Assembly: GCF_000003815.2 (NCBI RefSeq)
Contig: NC_049995.1
Location: 1,600,632-1,664,631 of the forward strand
Length of the DNA: 64,000 nt
Direction: 5' to 3'
Source of the DNA: Branchiostoma floridae
Lineage: Eukaryota; Chordata; Leptocardii; Amphioxiformes; Branchiostomatidae
In this document: in pieces, positions 35,101 to 43,609 of the stretch
Numbering within the stretch: the stretch's first letter is position 1
Layout of the letters: the number at the start of each line of letters is the position of its first letter
Notes under the pieces: model-generated
The model's input: the letters and a program-made list of their open reading frames with translations, nothing else
Database searches by the model: none
What the model was told of the DNA's origin: nothing
Program-made: the position numbers and the translations under genes

Positions 35101-36324
35101 AGGTGCAGCTGTATGCTGTAGGTGTGGTACATGTTGTTATGTTTTCGCAGGTGGGAAGCTGTATGCTGTAGGTGTGGTACATGTTGTTATGTTTGTGCAG
35201 GTGGGAAGCTGTATGCTGTAGGTGTGTTACATGTTATGTTTGTGCAGGTGGGAAGCTGTATGCTGTAGGTGTGTTACATGTTGGTATGTTTGTGCAGGTG
35301 GGAAGCTGTATGCTGTAGGTGTGGTACATGTTGGTATGTTTGTGCAGGTGGGAAGCTGTATGCTGTAGGTGTGTTACATGTTGGTATGTTTGTGCAGGTG
35401 CAGCTGTATGCTGTAGGTGTGGTACATGTTGGTATGTTTGTGCAGGTGGGAAGCTGTATGCTGTAGGTGTGTTACATGTTGTTATGTTTGTGCAGGTGGG
35501 AAGCTGTATGCTGTAGGTGTGGTACATGTTGGTATGTTTGTGCAGGTGGGAAGCTGTATGCTGTAGGTGTGGTACATGTTGGTATGTTTTCGCAGGTGGG
35601 AAGCTGTATGCTGTAGGTGTGTAACATGTTGGTATGTTTGTGCAGGTGGGAAGCTGTATGCTGTAGGTGGTTACCAGCACATCAGGCGGCTGGACTCAGC
35701 AGAGGTGTACAGCCCAGAGTCGGACAGCTGGACCTACATAGCCAGTCTGCACAGGTCCAGGACGTACTGCCCTCTGCTGACGTGGAATGTGAATCTGTAT
35801 GTAGTTGGAGGTACGTACACAGACATGACCCTATACTTACATGTATTATTGAAGGTTTACAGCTTTCTGTACTGGTAATGTCTGCTGTCTCATTTATAGT
35901 GTATGTCATCTGAATCTGATTGATGTAGTTCATGTTTTCAGAATGAATTTTGAAAGCTTTGCGTTTGTACATCAGGGCTGTTGGTCAGGATTGTCCATTT
36001 TAGCATGGAGGATTATGCTAGCATGGTCCATTTTTGTACAGATGGGATTTTGGAATAGTGTATTATTGCAAAGGGAGAGGAGTGAACTAGAACATATTGG
36101 CATTGAAAATTTGATAATTCAGTCTAAGAAGGACCTGGCTTGCACTCAATGTGACATTATGTCTTACACACATGTACTTTCCAGGCAAGTCTTTGACCAG
36201 AAAGGATGGAGGTGCCAGAATAACCCTGAGCTCTGCAGAAATGTACCATCCCCAGACAGACTGCTGGAGCACCATCCCTGCCATGAAGCTGCAGCGCTGT
36301 CTGATGGCAGCTGCTGTCATGTGA
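23152..36324 (+). CDS. BTB-BACK-Kelch protein (KLHL family), complete, 10 exons
   Basis: Exons: 23152-23171, 25566-25695, 28320-28497, 30819-30935, 31352-31513, 32205-32375, 33589-33718, 34057-34664, 35646-35810, 36185-36324. Spliced length 1821 nt, 606 aa, usual KLHL size. BTB about 44-145 (WLCDVVLSVSGRSLPAHRGV, EHSQYFRAMFSSGMLE, ISFMYTGEL), BACK about 150-255 (LLAAADMLQLEEVKKCC, ILSLDDLELG, VLLSVLKWL), then Kelch blades (YLYVLGGHS, GAMLNGKLYVAGG, GKLYAVGGY, SAEVYSPESDSWTYIASL, SSAEMYHPQTDCWSTIPAM). KLHL proteins typically dimerise by BTB, bind CUL3 and present substrates on the propeller; substrate and ortholog are unknown. Exon 1 is proposed from CACCATGG context and matching phase. Introns carry several repeat arrays, two built from the next exon's own head. 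Confidence 0.9.
23395..23850. repeat. Array of CAGCACTGG-N4-CCAGTGCTG palindromes with variable spacers (left)
   Basis: About 13 palindromic units of 22-24 bp separated by non-identical 8-21-bp spacers (for example AGAAACGT, ACTTCTCCG, AAACGCCGT). The four-base loop varies (CTTT, TTTT, ATTT, AAGA). GTATACAAAAGTAACGGGTT occurs at the left edge and again inside at about 23710. Confidence 0.93.
24105..24560. repeat. Tandem repeat of about 143 bp, 3 copies, centre of the element
   Basis: AATAGGTAGTTACAGGTGGA recurs near 24204, 24347 and 24486, with GACAACTAACAGTTG (dyad) and GGTAAAGAGATCGCTTGTT in each unit. Copies are very similar. Confidence 0.88.
24655..24865. repeat. Array of CAGCACTGG palindromes (right)
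   Basis: Six units of the same palindrome as the left array, again with unique spacers such as TTGTAGTCT, TGCCGGCT and CGACCATTT. Confidence 0.92.
24965..25072. mobile_element. Small TIR element GTTCACCTTTATCCG (108 bp)
   Basis: Starts GTTCACCTTTATCCG and ends with the exact reverse complement CGGATAAAGGTGAAC. Related sequence lies at 39960-40049 (ATTTGAGACCACTGTTCGCCGAC... GCGGATAAAGGTGAAC). Confidence 0.75.
25566..25695 (+). CDS. Kelch gene exon 2 (BTB start)
   Basis: Acceptor TTTGCCCCAG|TCAGCTG, donor CTCTCA|GTCAGT, ends phase 0. Encodes residues 7-50: VCARNNARRVLSGLNHQRQE and GWLCDVVLS, the helix and first strand of a KLHL BTB domain. Confidence 0.88.
26184..28319 (+). repeat. Exon-head array: 23 extra copies of BTB exon 3 acceptor plus first 77 bp
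   Basis: Units start at 26184, 26273, 26362, 26454, 26550, 26644, 26737, 26830, 26923, 27012, 27107, 27195, 27289, 27384, 27477, 27572, 27667, 27762, 27857, 27952, 28041, 28135 and 28231, the 24th at 28320 being the real exon. Each unit is GTGAGTGGGAAGTCCCTACC through GCCATGTTTTCCTC plus a linker CTGTATGTGTCTGTAG or shorter/longer variants (units 89-96 bp). The linker resembles the intron tail, so the unit is acceptor plus exon head. Copies differ by only a few bases. Confidence 0.95.
28320..28497 (+). CDS. Kelch gene exon 3 (BTB core)
   Basis: Acceptor GCCTGTAG|GTGAGTGGG, donor CTGACAG|GTGAAC, 178 nt, phase 0 in and 1 out. VSGRSLPAHRGVLAEHSQYF, RAMFSSGMLETTQ, VEQLISFMYTGELT match the BTB consensus (GRSFPAHRAVLAASSPYFRAMF; FMYTGEL). 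It is the last unit of the upstream array; only this copy runs on past TTTTCCTC into the remaining exon. Confidence 0.93.
28900..29720 (-). repeat. Dispersed repeat copy in Kelch intron 3
   Basis: Contains repeated TTATGCAAATAAGGTCCTTG / TAATTTGCATAATTAAT modules and CCGCTAGAGGGCCCAACCTG, TTCAGAACTCGAGATATCAAA, CCACTAGGGGGCCCAAAATC. The same modules occur inverted at 37531-38306 and 49070-49724 and, in this orientation, around 61740-62200. Non-coding. Confidence 0.7.
29838..30760. repeat. Degenerate minisatellite, GACACTACTGGGGGTAC, about 17-19 bp
   Basis: Two blocks (29838-30200 and 30350-30760) of a unit like GACACTACTGGGGGTACG, separated by non-repetitive sequence around 30200-30340 that includes AAAATGGCGGCAGAATGCTC. 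Open frames here encode only repeated Thr/Gly/Leu. Confidence 0.88.
30819..30935 (+). CDS. Kelch gene exon 4 (BTB end / BACK start)
   Basis: Acceptor TTGCAG|TGACTCC, donor CTTAG|GTATTG, phase 1 both ends. VTPDNVQDLLAAADMLQLEE, VKKCCIELL. Confidence 0.92.
31352..31513 (+). CDS. Kelch gene exon 5 (BACK)
   Basis: Acceptor TTCTGGCAG|GCATG, donor GTTAG|GTCAGT, phase 1. GMKCLGERYMCSSLVSMAQQ, EEFLQLSPGHLAQILSLDDL; QILSLDDLEL is a BACK hallmark. Confidence 0.92.
32095..32185 (+). repeat. tRNA-like remnant, possible SINE head
   Basis: GTTCTGGGTTTGAGTCCCAG resembles a pol III B box with T-stem, preceded by AGTAGTGCAACAGTGGAG as a weak A-box-like stretch. No acceptor stem or anticodon arm could be confirmed. 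Lies 20-110 bp before exon 6. Confidence 0.3.
32205..32375 (+). CDS. Kelch gene exon 6 (BACK end)
   Basis: Acceptor GTTTGCAG|GGTTAG, donor CTCCGG|GTTAGT, phase 1. LGGEDTVLLSVLKWLGHSPD, CRIQELRPLLEHVRLNQVS: the helices closing BACK. Confidence 0.92.
33050..33400. repeat. Probable dispersed repeat in Kelch intron 6
   Basis: GCGCCTTAAAGAACC, repeated CACCCGGATGGAGGCCTGGCG / CACCCGGACGGGAGACCTGGCG modules and a terminal GATGATGATGATGAA run. The module duplication and simple tail suggest an old SINE-like or tandem element; identity unknown. Confidence 0.4.
33589..33718 (+). CDS. Kelch gene exon 7 (linker and first Kelch strand)
   Basis: Acceptor GCATGTAG|AATGTG, donor ACAAT|GTAAGT, phase 1 in and 2 out. 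ECVDYLRSVEEGN then TKYLYVLGGHSQSRT, the first Kelch GG strand. Confidence 0.9.
34057..34664 (+). CDS. Kelch gene exon 8 (Kelch blades)
   Basis: Acceptor ATATTTCAG|GGGCAG, donor GAATTAG|GTGGGT, 608 nt. CERFNLKTQEWSDMRDLP, MWKYSTLHDEWSSMRNDF, GGAMLNGKLYVAGG, CYDLVEKKWSEKASM are Kelch blade signatures. Confidence 0.94.
34900..35645 (+). repeat. Exon-head array: about 15 extra 50-bp copies of Kelch exon 9 acceptor plus head
   Basis: The unit GTGGGAAGCTGTATGCTGTA GGTGTGGTACATGTTGGTAT GTTTGTGCAG is 50 bp: the first roughly 26 bp match the start of exon 9, the rest ends in the acceptor TTTGTGCAG. Early copies have GTGCAGCTG in place of GTGGGAAGCTG, later copies match the exon exactly. The last unit, at 35646, is exon 9 itself. 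Confidence 0.95.
35646..35810 (+). CDS. Kelch gene exon 9
   Basis: Acceptor TTTGTGCAG|GTGGGAAG, donor GTTGGAG|GTACGT, phase 1. GGKLYAVGGYQHIRRLDSAE, VYSPESDSWTYIASLHRSR, NLYVVGG. Upstream array copies share only its first 26 bp. Confidence 0.93.
36185..36324 (+). CDS. Kelch gene terminal exon 10
   Basis: Acceptor TACTTTCCAG|GCAAGT, phase 1, stop TGA 36322-36324. SSAEMYHPQTDCWSTIPAMK, LQRCLMAAAVM closes the propeller. Confidence 0.9.
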
Positions 36325-36355
36325 TGCCTTTCTTATCATTAGATCTGCCATGTCA

Positions 36356-36361
36356 AATAAA
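36356..36361 (+). terminator. Poly(A) signal of Kelch gene
   Basis: AATAAA 31 bp after the stop codon. Confidence 0.6.
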
Positions 36362-36419
36362 TGGAAGAATGGGTGGATTCATGCATTATTTGTGAATCAT
36401 AATTCTCATAATTCTGAAA

Positions 36420-37500
36420 AGTGTTGAAGGAAGGAAGAAATTGCTGTAACCCTTTGAACAGTTATTCAACAGTTCAGTTAATTGTCATATATCAACAGGA
36501 ATTTCTGGAATGGTAAGATATTATTTATGTTGCTTGTCTGGATCTGGAATCAACCTTTTTAACAAAATACCAAAGAAACAGCTCACCAGGTAATTGTGTC
36601 TTTATTTCCTACAAGAACCAAGAACATATTTGAGATAGGACTCTAGCAGAAAATAGCAAAGTATTGAAAAGCAACCACCATCTTGGCAGTTACGCTGTTA
36701 GATGTACATCCCGGTATCATCTTGATATGTGCATCCGGGTTACATACTCGCCCACGTCGTATGTCAGTCTAGTGCTCCATAATGTATTGTCATCCAGAGA
36801 CTCCATTCAGTATTGATTATGAGGCATGATCAGGGGTGCATTTCCGATTTGTGTAGAGAGCATCTGTTTTTCATAAGATTTGTACATAAGATTTGTACAT
36901 ATTTCATAGTGTTTTGTGCCATTTAATGACATTCCTACAAATGTTATTGCATATGCAAAAAATTTTAAAGTAAGATTTTAATAAGAAACTTCTACATGAA
37001 GAATATTTGCTGATGACTTTACACAGGCTACAGAATCATGCATATGATAATGACAGTACACATAGTTCCACCTTTCCCTCAGTATGGGGACAAAAAGCCT
37101 GCTTAACCACCTCATAAACCTTGCTATTTGGACCAAGCAGACCACATGTCACACACATATATGCATGTTAACAATAATGGCCTCTTCTGCTGTGATATAT
37201 GTGAATCATGTTACATGCCTGTGGGTGATATGAAGGGTGACAAAGAATTGTATAGTCTCACCTCTTTAAAGGGCATTGGTCCATGATGCTGAAACTACTA
37301 GTGGTTGAGTTATTGTTAGGAATGCATGTCTGTTCTGTATTTTTAATTGAATTGTAATAAACTATTTTTATATTGTTCATGCACAAGAGCCCTTATGAGC
37401 TCTAATGATATTTTTGATCCAATAATATGAATAATTATGTAGAGACATAGATAATCAGAGGAGTAAGATTTTTAAATGGAATATTTAAGATCTGATACAA
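36420..37500. other. Intergenic, nothing recognised
   Basis: AT-rich with an AAGATTTGTACAT duplication near 36880. No coding-like frame. Confidence 0.4.
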
Positions 37501-37506
37501 CGTACG

Positions 37507-38897
37507 TTCGAGGGTGATTCAGAAAGTGATGTCATTACCTTCCCAAAGAAGGTTATTGTAGCGTTTGTTTGTATGTGTGTAGAACACCAGCATAACTAGA
37601 GAACGCCTGGATGGATTGTATTGATATTTGTTATGTGAGTAGATCTTGATAACACCTGAAAATGATTAGATTTTTGGCCCCCTAGATGCTTGTTACAGTA
37701 CTGCAGCGGAACTTCATGGTTTTATATCTCGAGTTCTGAACATACTGTTGTCATGATTTTTGAGCGGTAGGCAGCTCGAGAACCGAGAGTAAGTGGTGTA
37801 GGTTTGGGCACCCTAGCGCCTTGTTTTGGAACTGCAGGGCAGGTTTAGTGTCTGACTTTAAAGGGAATAACTCGAAGGGGTTGACGGATTGTCATGATAT
37901 TTGGTACGCAGAGAGCTTAAGTGATGCTTAATAATTACATATTAATTATGCAGATTGCAATCTAATTTGCATAATTACTTAGAAAATCGTCTTAACATGC
38001 TCAGTGCAATTATAGGACCATTACAACATCTGACATTTATAACTGAGAAGGAGAGGTGAACATCGTTGAACATTAATTATGTAAATGAGGTCCTTATTTG
38101 CATGCATTATCAGAAAATGCGATTAAGCCTGCTTTCTTAGATTGTGTACGTCTGTTTGGTGAAGGAGATGATCAACTAATACAATTTATGTAAATGAGGA
38201 CCTTATTTGCATAACTAATGACAAACAGGATTAATACAGCAGTTGTAGAGGGTAGAATCATTTGGCGAAGGTATGGGGTCGTGGAACTCTAGTTGATTTT
38301 ATAACAGGCTCATTTTTTCATTGAATAAGTTGAAATTTGGCACAAAGGTAAATTCATAATAACTGTATTGCACAACTATTGTACAAGATACAAAATATTG
38401 AAATATCTTAATTTGTTGTTCAGAGTTTTCTTATTAACTGAGAGGTATCAAACTCACACTTCCTGGTCTTTTAATAGTTGATTATTGTTTATCTTTTGGT
38501 TAATGACAAAAACCTTTAATAAAAATCACGTATTTGGCTAATATTCAAACTGCCTGTAATGTAGCAACTCACTCCAGTCTAGCAGCTGTAGAAGAGGAAC
38601 CGTTGAGAGTTCAGAAATGAATATTGGCATGTAGCTTATAAAGACAGTCAATATCAAAAATCTCAGCTTCCTACAGTACAATTGTTATAAGTGGGCCAGA
38701 TCGAGAGGTACTGATCCTCTGACAAGCTTCCAAGGGTCATCTTAAAATCAACGTACTTACCCATAGGAATTTGAAAACAACAAAACAAATTGAGATACAC
38801 ACACGTATTTCAATATCAAGAGGATATATGTCGTTACCTTTGTGCCAAATTTCATTCGATGAAAAAATGAGCCATTACTTTCTGAACCACCCTCGTA
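37507..38897. mobile_element. Mariner-like TIR element, split by a nested insertion
   Basis: Left end CGAGGGTGATTCAGAAAGTG ATG, right end reversed CGAGGGTGGTTCAGAAAGTA ATGGCTCATTTTTTCATCGA. The left counterpart of the inner TIR (GGCTCATTTTTTCATTGAAT AAG...AAATTTGGCACAAAGGTAA) lies displaced at 38307-38350, so sequence 37531-38306 interrupted it. CGAGGGTNGTTCAGAAAGT ends are mariner-like. No transposase. Confidence 0.75.
37531..38306 (+). repeat. Dispersed repeat copy nested in the mariner-like TIR
   Basis: Begins CCAAAGAAGGTTATTGTAGC, contains CGCCTGGATGGATTGTATTG, ATCTCGAGTTCTGAACATAC and TTAATTATGCAGATTGCAAT modules, ends GCGAAGGTATGGGGTCGTGG AACTCTAGTT. Same family as 49070-49724. Confidence 0.75.
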
Positions 38898-39959
38898 CTT
38901 CAAACCAGAGTTCCACTACCCTTTGAGACTATACTAGTACCTTCGACAATAATTGATGTTGCTATCAGGACTGGTGTGGTGTGGTGTGGTATGAATGTTA
39001 ATAATTGACAAGATTCTCATTTTAATGAATTGTTTTAGTTTCTCATCATTTCCAACCAAACACAGAACTTGTTCAGTATGAAAATCATATTTTGTTATTT
39101 TCAATGTATTTCAACAAATAGGGTTATTTGAATATTTTCTCATCAATTATCCAAGTACCCTAATTCAAAGGTGTTAACTTTCACTTAACTTCCGAATGCC
39201 TCAAGTATGGAATTGTCGTCATTTGAGGTTACCACTATGAAATAATAGTATTTCAACATACTTTTCTTAGGTTAACAACCTTATTTTCTCCTCTCCTCGG
39301 AAAGGCACTTTACACGACTTTCCCTGACGTTGAAGTGACGCCCACCGAGCCGCTTTGGCTAATCTGTGTACCCCAAACACATTACGGATTTGGTGCGCCA
39401 ATGTGCCAACATCTGCACATTGGTCTTCCACCAAGAACGGTTAGTTGTTATTTTCCTCTACAAAAGTTTCGACGGTCTGTCTGTTGTCTGAAGCTGGGAA
39501 GCTGGGAGGTACAGTATCCACAAATTTGATGAAATTGATATTAGATGCGTGCTCATTATAACAAAAGAACAACTTGAGATAGATAAGAAGTCGAATATCC
39601 AGGATCATCCAGCACTAGACACGGGTACCCAGAGTGAACCTTCAAAACTAGTTACACACCAAAGAGCCAAAAGCAGAATAATGTAGAGAAAAAGAAGAAA
39701 GAAGGGAAGTCAGAACGCAATCATTATGGTAACAACCCATACTTTAATGTGGTGACAAGGACGACTATTCGGACGGCACAATAACGCTACAGCGGTGAAG
39801 CCAGAAACCACCCTGACGCCTTTTGGTCAGCCCCAAACATAAATCAGAGGATGCTATCATGTTTGATTTAAACTGCTACTTGCGATAGACATCCGAGGGG
39901 TTTTCTATTAAATTAAATGTTGGGTTATTTCGGAATATCGAGTTGATGGACCGTGATTT

Positions 39960-40049
39960 CAAATTGCAAAATTTGAGACCACTGTTCGCCGACTTGATAT
40001 TTAAGATAAAAACAGATATAATAGGTGACCCCGCGGATAAAGGTGAACT
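39960..40049. mobile_element. Partial copy of the GTTCACCTTTATCCG element
   Basis: AAATTTGAGACCACTGTTCG CCGAC and GGTGACCCCGCGGATAAAGG TGAAC match the interior and right end of 24965-25072. The left end is missing or diverged. Confidence 0.6.
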
Positions 40050-40123
40050 ATCGTTACGACAAAATTTTGTATTGCTATGTGACCCTATGTTTCACTTACT
40101 AGTAAGTTTATCTGCATTTATAC

Positions 40124-40409
40124 ATGTTGACGCTAGAGGACGCGTTCTTGCAGTACGGTGACCTGACACGACCCCGGCTGGAGTCTTGCATCATGCAATA
40201 TGCTAATTTCTTGTCATTCACCCCTGCCCTGATCACGCAGCTCTGCTCCCACTGCCGTACATACAGCACACCGAGCCGGGCTCCCAACATGATCAGCGCG
40301 CGTCTGAAACTACTGCGGGCGGTGGGAAGGCATCTGCCGGGGCACGGCAGGGTACTTGGGGGGAGGACGACACTGTTGTGGTACCACATGCACAGTCGGG
40401 AACACATTG
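40124..40409 (+). CDS. Candidate first exon, unknown protein
   Basis: ATG at 40124 opens 95 codons to donor ACACATTG|GTAAGG. The frame is CG-rich against AT-rich flanks and reads MLTLEDAFLQYGDLTRPRLE, CIMQYANFLSFTPALITQLC, ARLKLLRAVGRHLPGHGRVL, TTLLWYHMHSREHIG. Family not recognised. No following exon was found with confidence; the reverse strand is also open, which weakens the call. Confidence 0.35.
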
Positions 40410-41365
40410 GTAAGGCCGAACGTCTTGTCCGGGCTCGCCACCTAAACTTTATTCTCAGTCTCACCGTCAACCCCCAGAATTTTTACACATTAACTGTTAT
40501 ATCTAAAAGCTCATTTCTCAATCATACTTTGACATGCAGACATAAGCGATAGACGACTCTTTAGTCTGTGAAAGCACTGAGTTCGTAATGGATGATATCC
40601 AAGCAGATACGAGGACCCTGATCATTCTCATTCTCATTGTTAAAGCCTGTTGTTGCAACATTCTTATCTAGAGCACATTGACTCCTTACTTTGGCTTGGA
40701 GATCCTTGTCCATAATAACCCCACACCTTTATGGTATATAACTTTAACTCAGGTGTCGAGAACGGGCCAGTGAGTACAGACAAGCAGAAATATAGTCATT
40801 AATTAACTGCCCTGTGCCCACAGTGTTTACACACTCTACTCAGGGCAAACTCCTGTCTGGGTCTCATTTACAGGTCACGCCACGGCTGACAGGTGTAAAC
40901 AATGCTTTAAATTAAATGAGATGCATGGCCGTGAAGCAAGTAATTTCGAGACAAATCCGTCTCCAGTTAACACATGTAACGTTAAATGTTGACTGTTAAC
41001 GTTACGTGTAATGTCGTGTTCCATTGTTGCACCACGACGGCTTGTCACATGCCATAATCTAAGATCACGTGTACAACGTTAGCTGTCTAGTAGTTTTGTG
41101 GCTGAGTCTGCTTGTAAGCCCTATTTTATCTATGTGCGTCCCGCGAGGGTTTATGATACCAACAAAGCAGCGGCCATACCCATAAATGCTAGCTGCACGT
41201 CAGCGATGTACTACGTGCAACGTGACATATGAAAAAGGCGAGGCTATCTGAGGGGTCCCATGTAATTTGCGTCTAGGCCCTGGGTACCGGGTACTATACA
41301 TTTATGGATCCCATGAAACATGAGACCCGACACGACATTTCACTTTTTGTGGCAGATAAGTAATA

Positions 41366-41527
41366 GTTACCCCATGGGCGGGGTGAGGTTTCTGTGTATA
41401 TCACCAGGCCCGCCCACCGAGGGGTTTCTAGTGTCCCCGAGGGCGAAGCCCGAGGGGAGACTAGAAATCCCCGAGGTGTCGGGCCTGGCGATATACACAG
41501 AAAACGAGCCCAAGGCCATGGGGTAAC
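41366..41527. mobile_element. GC-rich hairpin MITE (162 bp), TA duplication
   Basis: Left GTTACCCCATGGGC and right GGCCATGGGGTAAC are inverted, flanked by TA. Inner arms TTTCTGTGTATATCACCAGG CCCG / CGGGCCTGGCGATATACACA, and a further CCCCGAGGGCGAAGCCCGAGGGG palindrome at the apex, so nearly the whole element folds on itself. Confidence 0.88.
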
Positions 41528-41944
41528 TAACTTAGCCCATGGCATACTTCCCCGAAGCTTTTCTAGTTCATCAGCTTTGCAAAATGTTACTTTATTTTGT
41601 CCTAAAAGTCCACAATCTTCCTTGTTATTGCTTGAAAAGCTGTGACAGACTGTCAGGCTGTAACAACACACGGTCATTAATCTTGTCAAGACCTCCCCGG
41701 CCAAGGTACCCGGAGAGACAGAAAGTCTGGTGATATTCCTCTGGGCAATTAGAAGTGAAGAGTGGGATTGGTCAGTTATCACCTGACACAATTCTAGTCC
41801 CAGAAGATGGGCTCAAAGGTAAGCTAGGGTTGGTCAGAACAGGTCACATGCCTATAGCACCCACACTTTTTAGGCTGATATCACCACAGTTTTCTTGATA
41901 TCACCACAGTTTTTTTTTTTTTCATTTGCATGAAATAGCAGCAC

Positions 41945-42044
41945 ACTATCTTTCCTGCGCTGTGATTGGCGATGCCTATATTAGGCGAAGACCCAATCCC
42001 ATATAAAGGCAGGATAGACTATTCACATGCAGTTTGACGGACTC
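41945..42044 (+). promoter_or_regulatory. TATA/CCAAT promoter-like segment, copy 1
   Basis: 100 bp identical to 48293-48392. Holds GTGATTGGC (reverse CCAAT), ACCCAATCCC, and CCCATATAAAGGCAGG (strong TATA match). GCCTATATTAGGC is a near-palindrome. An ATG with a 44-codon ORF lies 26 bp downstream. Promoter function is inference from motif order. Confidence 0.6.
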
Positions 42045-42070
42045 CTCCCCACAGCCGGTTCGTCGACGCC

Positions 42071-42205
42071 ATGGCTACGGAAACACAGAAGATCCACAGA
42101 AAGACCGCCAGCAGGTTTTCGGGGTGTAGAAGAGAGACCGAGTATTTACCTCGTTTGCGTTTACAGGGAGTACAGATTTCGAAGATTGCCCTTTTAGTGT
42201 CATGA
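42071..42205 (+). CDS. Short ORF (44 aa) downstream of promoter-like copy 1
   Basis: GACGCCATGG gives a good start context. Reads MATETQKIHRKTASRFSGCR, RETEYLPRLRLQG and stops at TGA 42203-42205. Basic N-terminal half. No family recognised. It may be a real micropeptide, a first exon, or chance; its position about 65 bp after a TATA box is the main support. Confidence 0.3.
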   Translation: MATETQKIHRKTASRFSGCRRETEYLPRLRLQGVQISKIALLVS

Positions 42206-42582
42206 AGATTTCGTATTTTATTTTGCTTTGTGAAACTGCGAGAAGTTGTTGCTGCGTAGGGACGAATGTGAGTTGTCTGCGTTTTGCACGTGTATCGCTC
42301 TTTGTCATGCTGAGGTCCGTTCTTCTCGCAGACACTGGCGTGCCGGGCATTGTGTATGGGTTATGGAAGAAAGCATGTCTCACTGCGAGAATAGACGCTT
42401 ATTTTGGGCGTTTGTTAGACATCACAGGTATATGCAGTACTGTCTGAAAGGACGTCGACGGAGAAGGCAAGTCACACCGCCGGCACGGCCGACCCCAGCA
42501 TGACTGACGCAGCAGCCTTGTGAATGAGCCGGATGTTCCATAGCAGAGCACCAGTAACACTGTTTTTGACAGTGAGACTCAC

Positions 42583-42720
42583 CAGGACAAGTCTGCGATA
42601 TCTACGACCTTCTGGGAACGGGTAGGGAAACTTGCCGACAACAGAGAAGATAGAGTAGTTTCCTACGGGCGTAGGATTTACAAGCCAAGCAGGTACGCAA
42701 GGTTTTGAGCTCGCCGCCAT
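42583..42720 (-). CDS. Candidate first exon on minus strand, unknown protein
   Basis: On the minus strand AAAAATGGCGGCGAGC (start with a YY1-like AAATGGCGGC context) encodes MAASSKPCVPAWLVNPTPVG, NYSIFSVVGKFPYPFPEGRR, YRRLVL, then donor CTG|GTGAGT in phase 0. The frame continues open past the donor to a stop at 42472. Protein-like composition; family not recognised; no second exon found to the left. Confidence 0.4.
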
Positions 42721-43609
42721 TTTTGGCGTCTTGTGGAATTTTCCATTTTGATTTGTCTTCCTACGTTGGCTGTTTTTTCTAGTGGATCCCTCGGCTGTTT
42801 TCTTTCTTGTTCCTTCTTGATTTTATTTTCCTGTTTTCCCCTTTTGTATGATTATGGTGTGTTTTGTTGGTCAGCAACTATTCTGTCGGTCATTTCGTTT
42901 AGCGACTCGTAATTTGCATATGTTTGCGCATCGCACATGTTTCGCGTGCGCAGGTGTGAGTGATTCTATTTGGTAAAATAGGCTTGGTATAATTAATTTT
43001 GTGTGGTCTCATTTGAGTTAGGTATGTTGATACAGCTGAGCCACCGCTAGGGCTGCCGTTTACCCCGTCTTTTCGCCATAGGAGCCTTTATGAAGCGGTG
43101 CAACGTTGTTCCAGTTTCCACACGCTCGGAGCAGAGCCCGACCTTTTTTATCAAGAAAGAGTCGGAGGCTTCAACTTATCACTGGTAGCTCTATGGGTGA
43201 GTTACGTTGTTTGAAAGGCTTTTGACAGTATTTGGTATAGTTTTTTGTCTGCCTATCACGTTTGTTGTTGTTGTTGTGGAAGGAGTCTAACGTATTGCCT
43301 TATTTTACGTATTTTCCTTTGTTTTTTTCTGTATATTTGCTTTGTTTAATTTTGAAGTTAGGTTCGGCGATTCTGGGCATTGCATTTTGTGGACCAGCCA
43401 GCATTCAGCAACCCGAAAAGCTGAGGGACCAGGCCTCAAGACGCTCAGACAGCTGTCAACCACTGCGGCAGTTTTCCTAAGGTGTGTCCTATATCTCAGC
43501 TAGAGGTTGTTATCTTGTTGCTCGTCAGGTCGGCAGACAACCTCGAGTTTGTAGCGAGATTTCAGGTGATTTGATTTTTGTTTATGAGCCGATTTGCTTT
43601 TTGTTGGGT

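Noticed and set aside
35234-35680. 148-codon minus-strand ORF (HTYSIQLPTCTNI repeats)
   Set aside because: Antisense translation of the 50-bp exon-head array.
39335-39529. 64-codon ORF MTPTEPLWLICVPQTH...
   Set aside because: No splice context or family resemblance, and flanks are transposon-rich; likely chance.
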